The notes beneath the pieces were generated by a model. That model made no database searches. It saw only the letters and a program-made list of their open reading frames with translations, and was not told the origin of the DNA. From the NCBI RefSeq assembly GCF_005233835.1, contig NZ_SZQA01000012.1, positions 62,001 to 126,000 on the forward strand: a stretch of DNA of 64,000 bases, written 5' to 3'. Below, in pieces: positions 63,085 to 64,000 of this stretch (within the stretch, counting starts at the first letter, position 1; each line of letters begins with the position of its first letter). The stretch comes from Herbidospora galbida (GTDB lineage Bacteria; Actinomycetota; Actinomycetes; Streptosporangiales; Streptosporangiaceae). Both the position numbers and the translations under genes were made by a program.

Positions 63085-64000
63085 GTGGTGAACCGCACGT
63101 CGAAGCACATCGTCATCGTTGGCGGTGGATACGTGGGCATGTACACCGGCCTGCGGCTCCAGCGCACCCTCCGTCGCGAACTGCGGAACGGTTCGGTCCG
63201 AATCACCCTCATCGACCCGCAGTCCTACATGACCTACCAGCCGTTCCTGCCGGAGGCCGCCGCGGGGAGCATCTCGCCGCGGCACGTCGTGGCGCCGCTG
63301 CGCCGCGTCCTCCCCAAGGTCCGGATCCTCAACGGCAAGGTCGCCAAGGTCAACCACGAGCAGCGTGAGCTGACGTTCGAGCCGATCGTGGGCGAACCCC
63401 GTGAGATCGGCTACGACATCGTGGTCATGGCGGCCGGTTCGGTCTCCCGCACGCTGCCGATCCCGGGGCTCGCCGACGCGGCCATCGGCTTCAAGTCGGT
63501 CGGCGAGGCCATCGCGCTGCGCAACCGCGTGCTGGCGCTGCTCGACCGGGCCGAGTCGGCCGACGACGAGGACGTGCGGCGCCGGGCGCTCACCTTCGTC
63601 GTGGTCGGCGGCGGGTTCGCCGGGATCGAGGCGCTGGCCGAGCTCCAGGACATGACCGACGACGCCATCTCCTACTACCCGTCGATCAAGAAGAGCGACC
63701 TGCGGTGGGTGCTGATCGAGGCGACCGACCGCATCCTGCCCGAGGTCGGGCCCGAGATGGGGACCTGGACCGCCGAGCAGCTGCGCGAGCGCGGCATCGA
63801 GCTGAAGATGTCGACCCGGCTGAACTCGGTCGTCGGCGGGCACGTCGAGACCAGTGACGGCGACGCCTTCGAGGCGGCCACCGTCGTGTGGACGGCCGGC
63901 GTCAAGGCCGCCCCGATCGTGAACTCGGGCGACTTCCCGCTGGATGAGCGCGGCCGCATCAAGACCACGACCCAGCTCACCGTCAGCGGCGTCGAGGGCG
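63085..64000 (+). CDS. ndh: Type II NADH dehydrogenase, 3' end outside the window
   Basis: The visible 305 residues of a two-dinucleotide-binding flavoprotein show the FAD motif HIVIVGGGYVGMYTGLRL at the N-terminus. Next come SYMTYQPFLPEAAAGSI (the NDH-2 hallmark), the NADH motif TFVVVGGGFAGIEALAEL at about residue 172, and WTAGVKA. It passes electrons from NADH to menaquinone without pumping protons. The start is GTG 63085 or GTG 63088. Rex-like operators upstream fit NADH-responsive control. Confidence 0.93.
   Translation, partial: MVNRTSKHIVIVGGGYVGMYTGLRLQRTLRRELRNGSVRITLIDPQSYMTYQPFLPEAAAGSISPRHVVAPLRRVLPKVRILNGKVAKVNHEQRELTFEPIVGEPREIGYDIVVMAAGSVSRTLPIPGLADAAIGFKSVGEAIALRNRVLALLDRAESADDEDVRRRALTFVVVGGGFAGIEALAELQDMTDDAISYYPSIKKSDLRWVLIEATDRILPEVGPEMGTWTAEQLRERGIELKMSTRLNSVVGGHVETSDGDAFEAATVVWTAGVKAAPIVNSGDFPLDERGRIKTTTQLTVSGVEG

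Overview
This window is high-GC actinobacterial chromosome. Codon use, GTG/TTG starts, RpfB, DivIC, DUF501, MutT1 and Ctc-type L25 all fit an actinomycete; a member of Streptosporangiales or a close order is my best guess, which is an inference. The housekeeping backbone follows, in order, the gene set I know from Mycobacterium tuberculosis Rv1002c-Rv1026: pmt, rsmI, metG, tatD, rpfB, rsmA, ispE, then glmU, prs, rplY, pth, then mfd, a lipoprotein, mazG, eno, divIC, DUF501 and ppx. Two large blocks interrupt it, at about 16.4-26.6 kb and 31-52.4 kb.

Layout. 0-6.4 kb: a partial unknown gene, protein O-mannosyltransferase, rsmI and two membrane-associated glycosyltransferases. 6.4-16.4 kb: metG-tatD-rpfB, a divergent Ser/Thr kinase plus FG-GAP protein, then rsmA-ispE-ABC-F, closed by a strong bidirectional terminator. 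16.5-26.4 kb: a secreted protease-like protein, a MarR regulator with twin operators, trans-aconitate methyltransferase, a polyphosphate group (CYTH-CHAD protein, MutT1-like hydrolase, ppk1), a TetR regulator and a fatty-acid desaturase. 26.6-31.1 kb: tRNA-Gln, glmU, prs, a cupin, rplY and pth. 31-34.3 kb: LysR/MFS pair, a ClpX-type zinc-finger HTH protein with twin palindromes, and an exoribonuclease.

34.3-49.9 kb is the most striking block. It holds a Wzx/Wzy-type polysaccharide locus: priming sugar-phosphate transferase, GT2 and TagA-type glycosyltransferases, flippase, polymerase, chain-length protein and a GH26-like lipoprotein. Interleaved with these are a full sulfate-activation set (cysD, cysN, an APS kinase and CysQ) and three different sulfotransferases. 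No APS/PAPS reductase or sulfite reductase is present. I read this as a locus for making and exporting a sulfated extracellular glycan, with its own PAPS supply and PAP removal.

50-52.4 kb: an ECF sigma factor with a membrane-anchored propeller protein, and a methyltransferase. 52.5-60.9 kb: the mfd-to-ppx backbone. 60.9-64 kb: a cytochrome P450, a type-5 uracil-DNA glycosylase and the start of ndh, preceded by two Rex-like operators.

The main non-gene signal is a 112-bp element present three times (2569, 18929, 19867), ungapped, about 95% identical and in one orientation, each upstream of a plus-strand gene. Substitutions in its terminal hairpin become G.U wobbles, which hints at a structured RNA. 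One copy ends exactly at the ATG of the methyltransferase gene.
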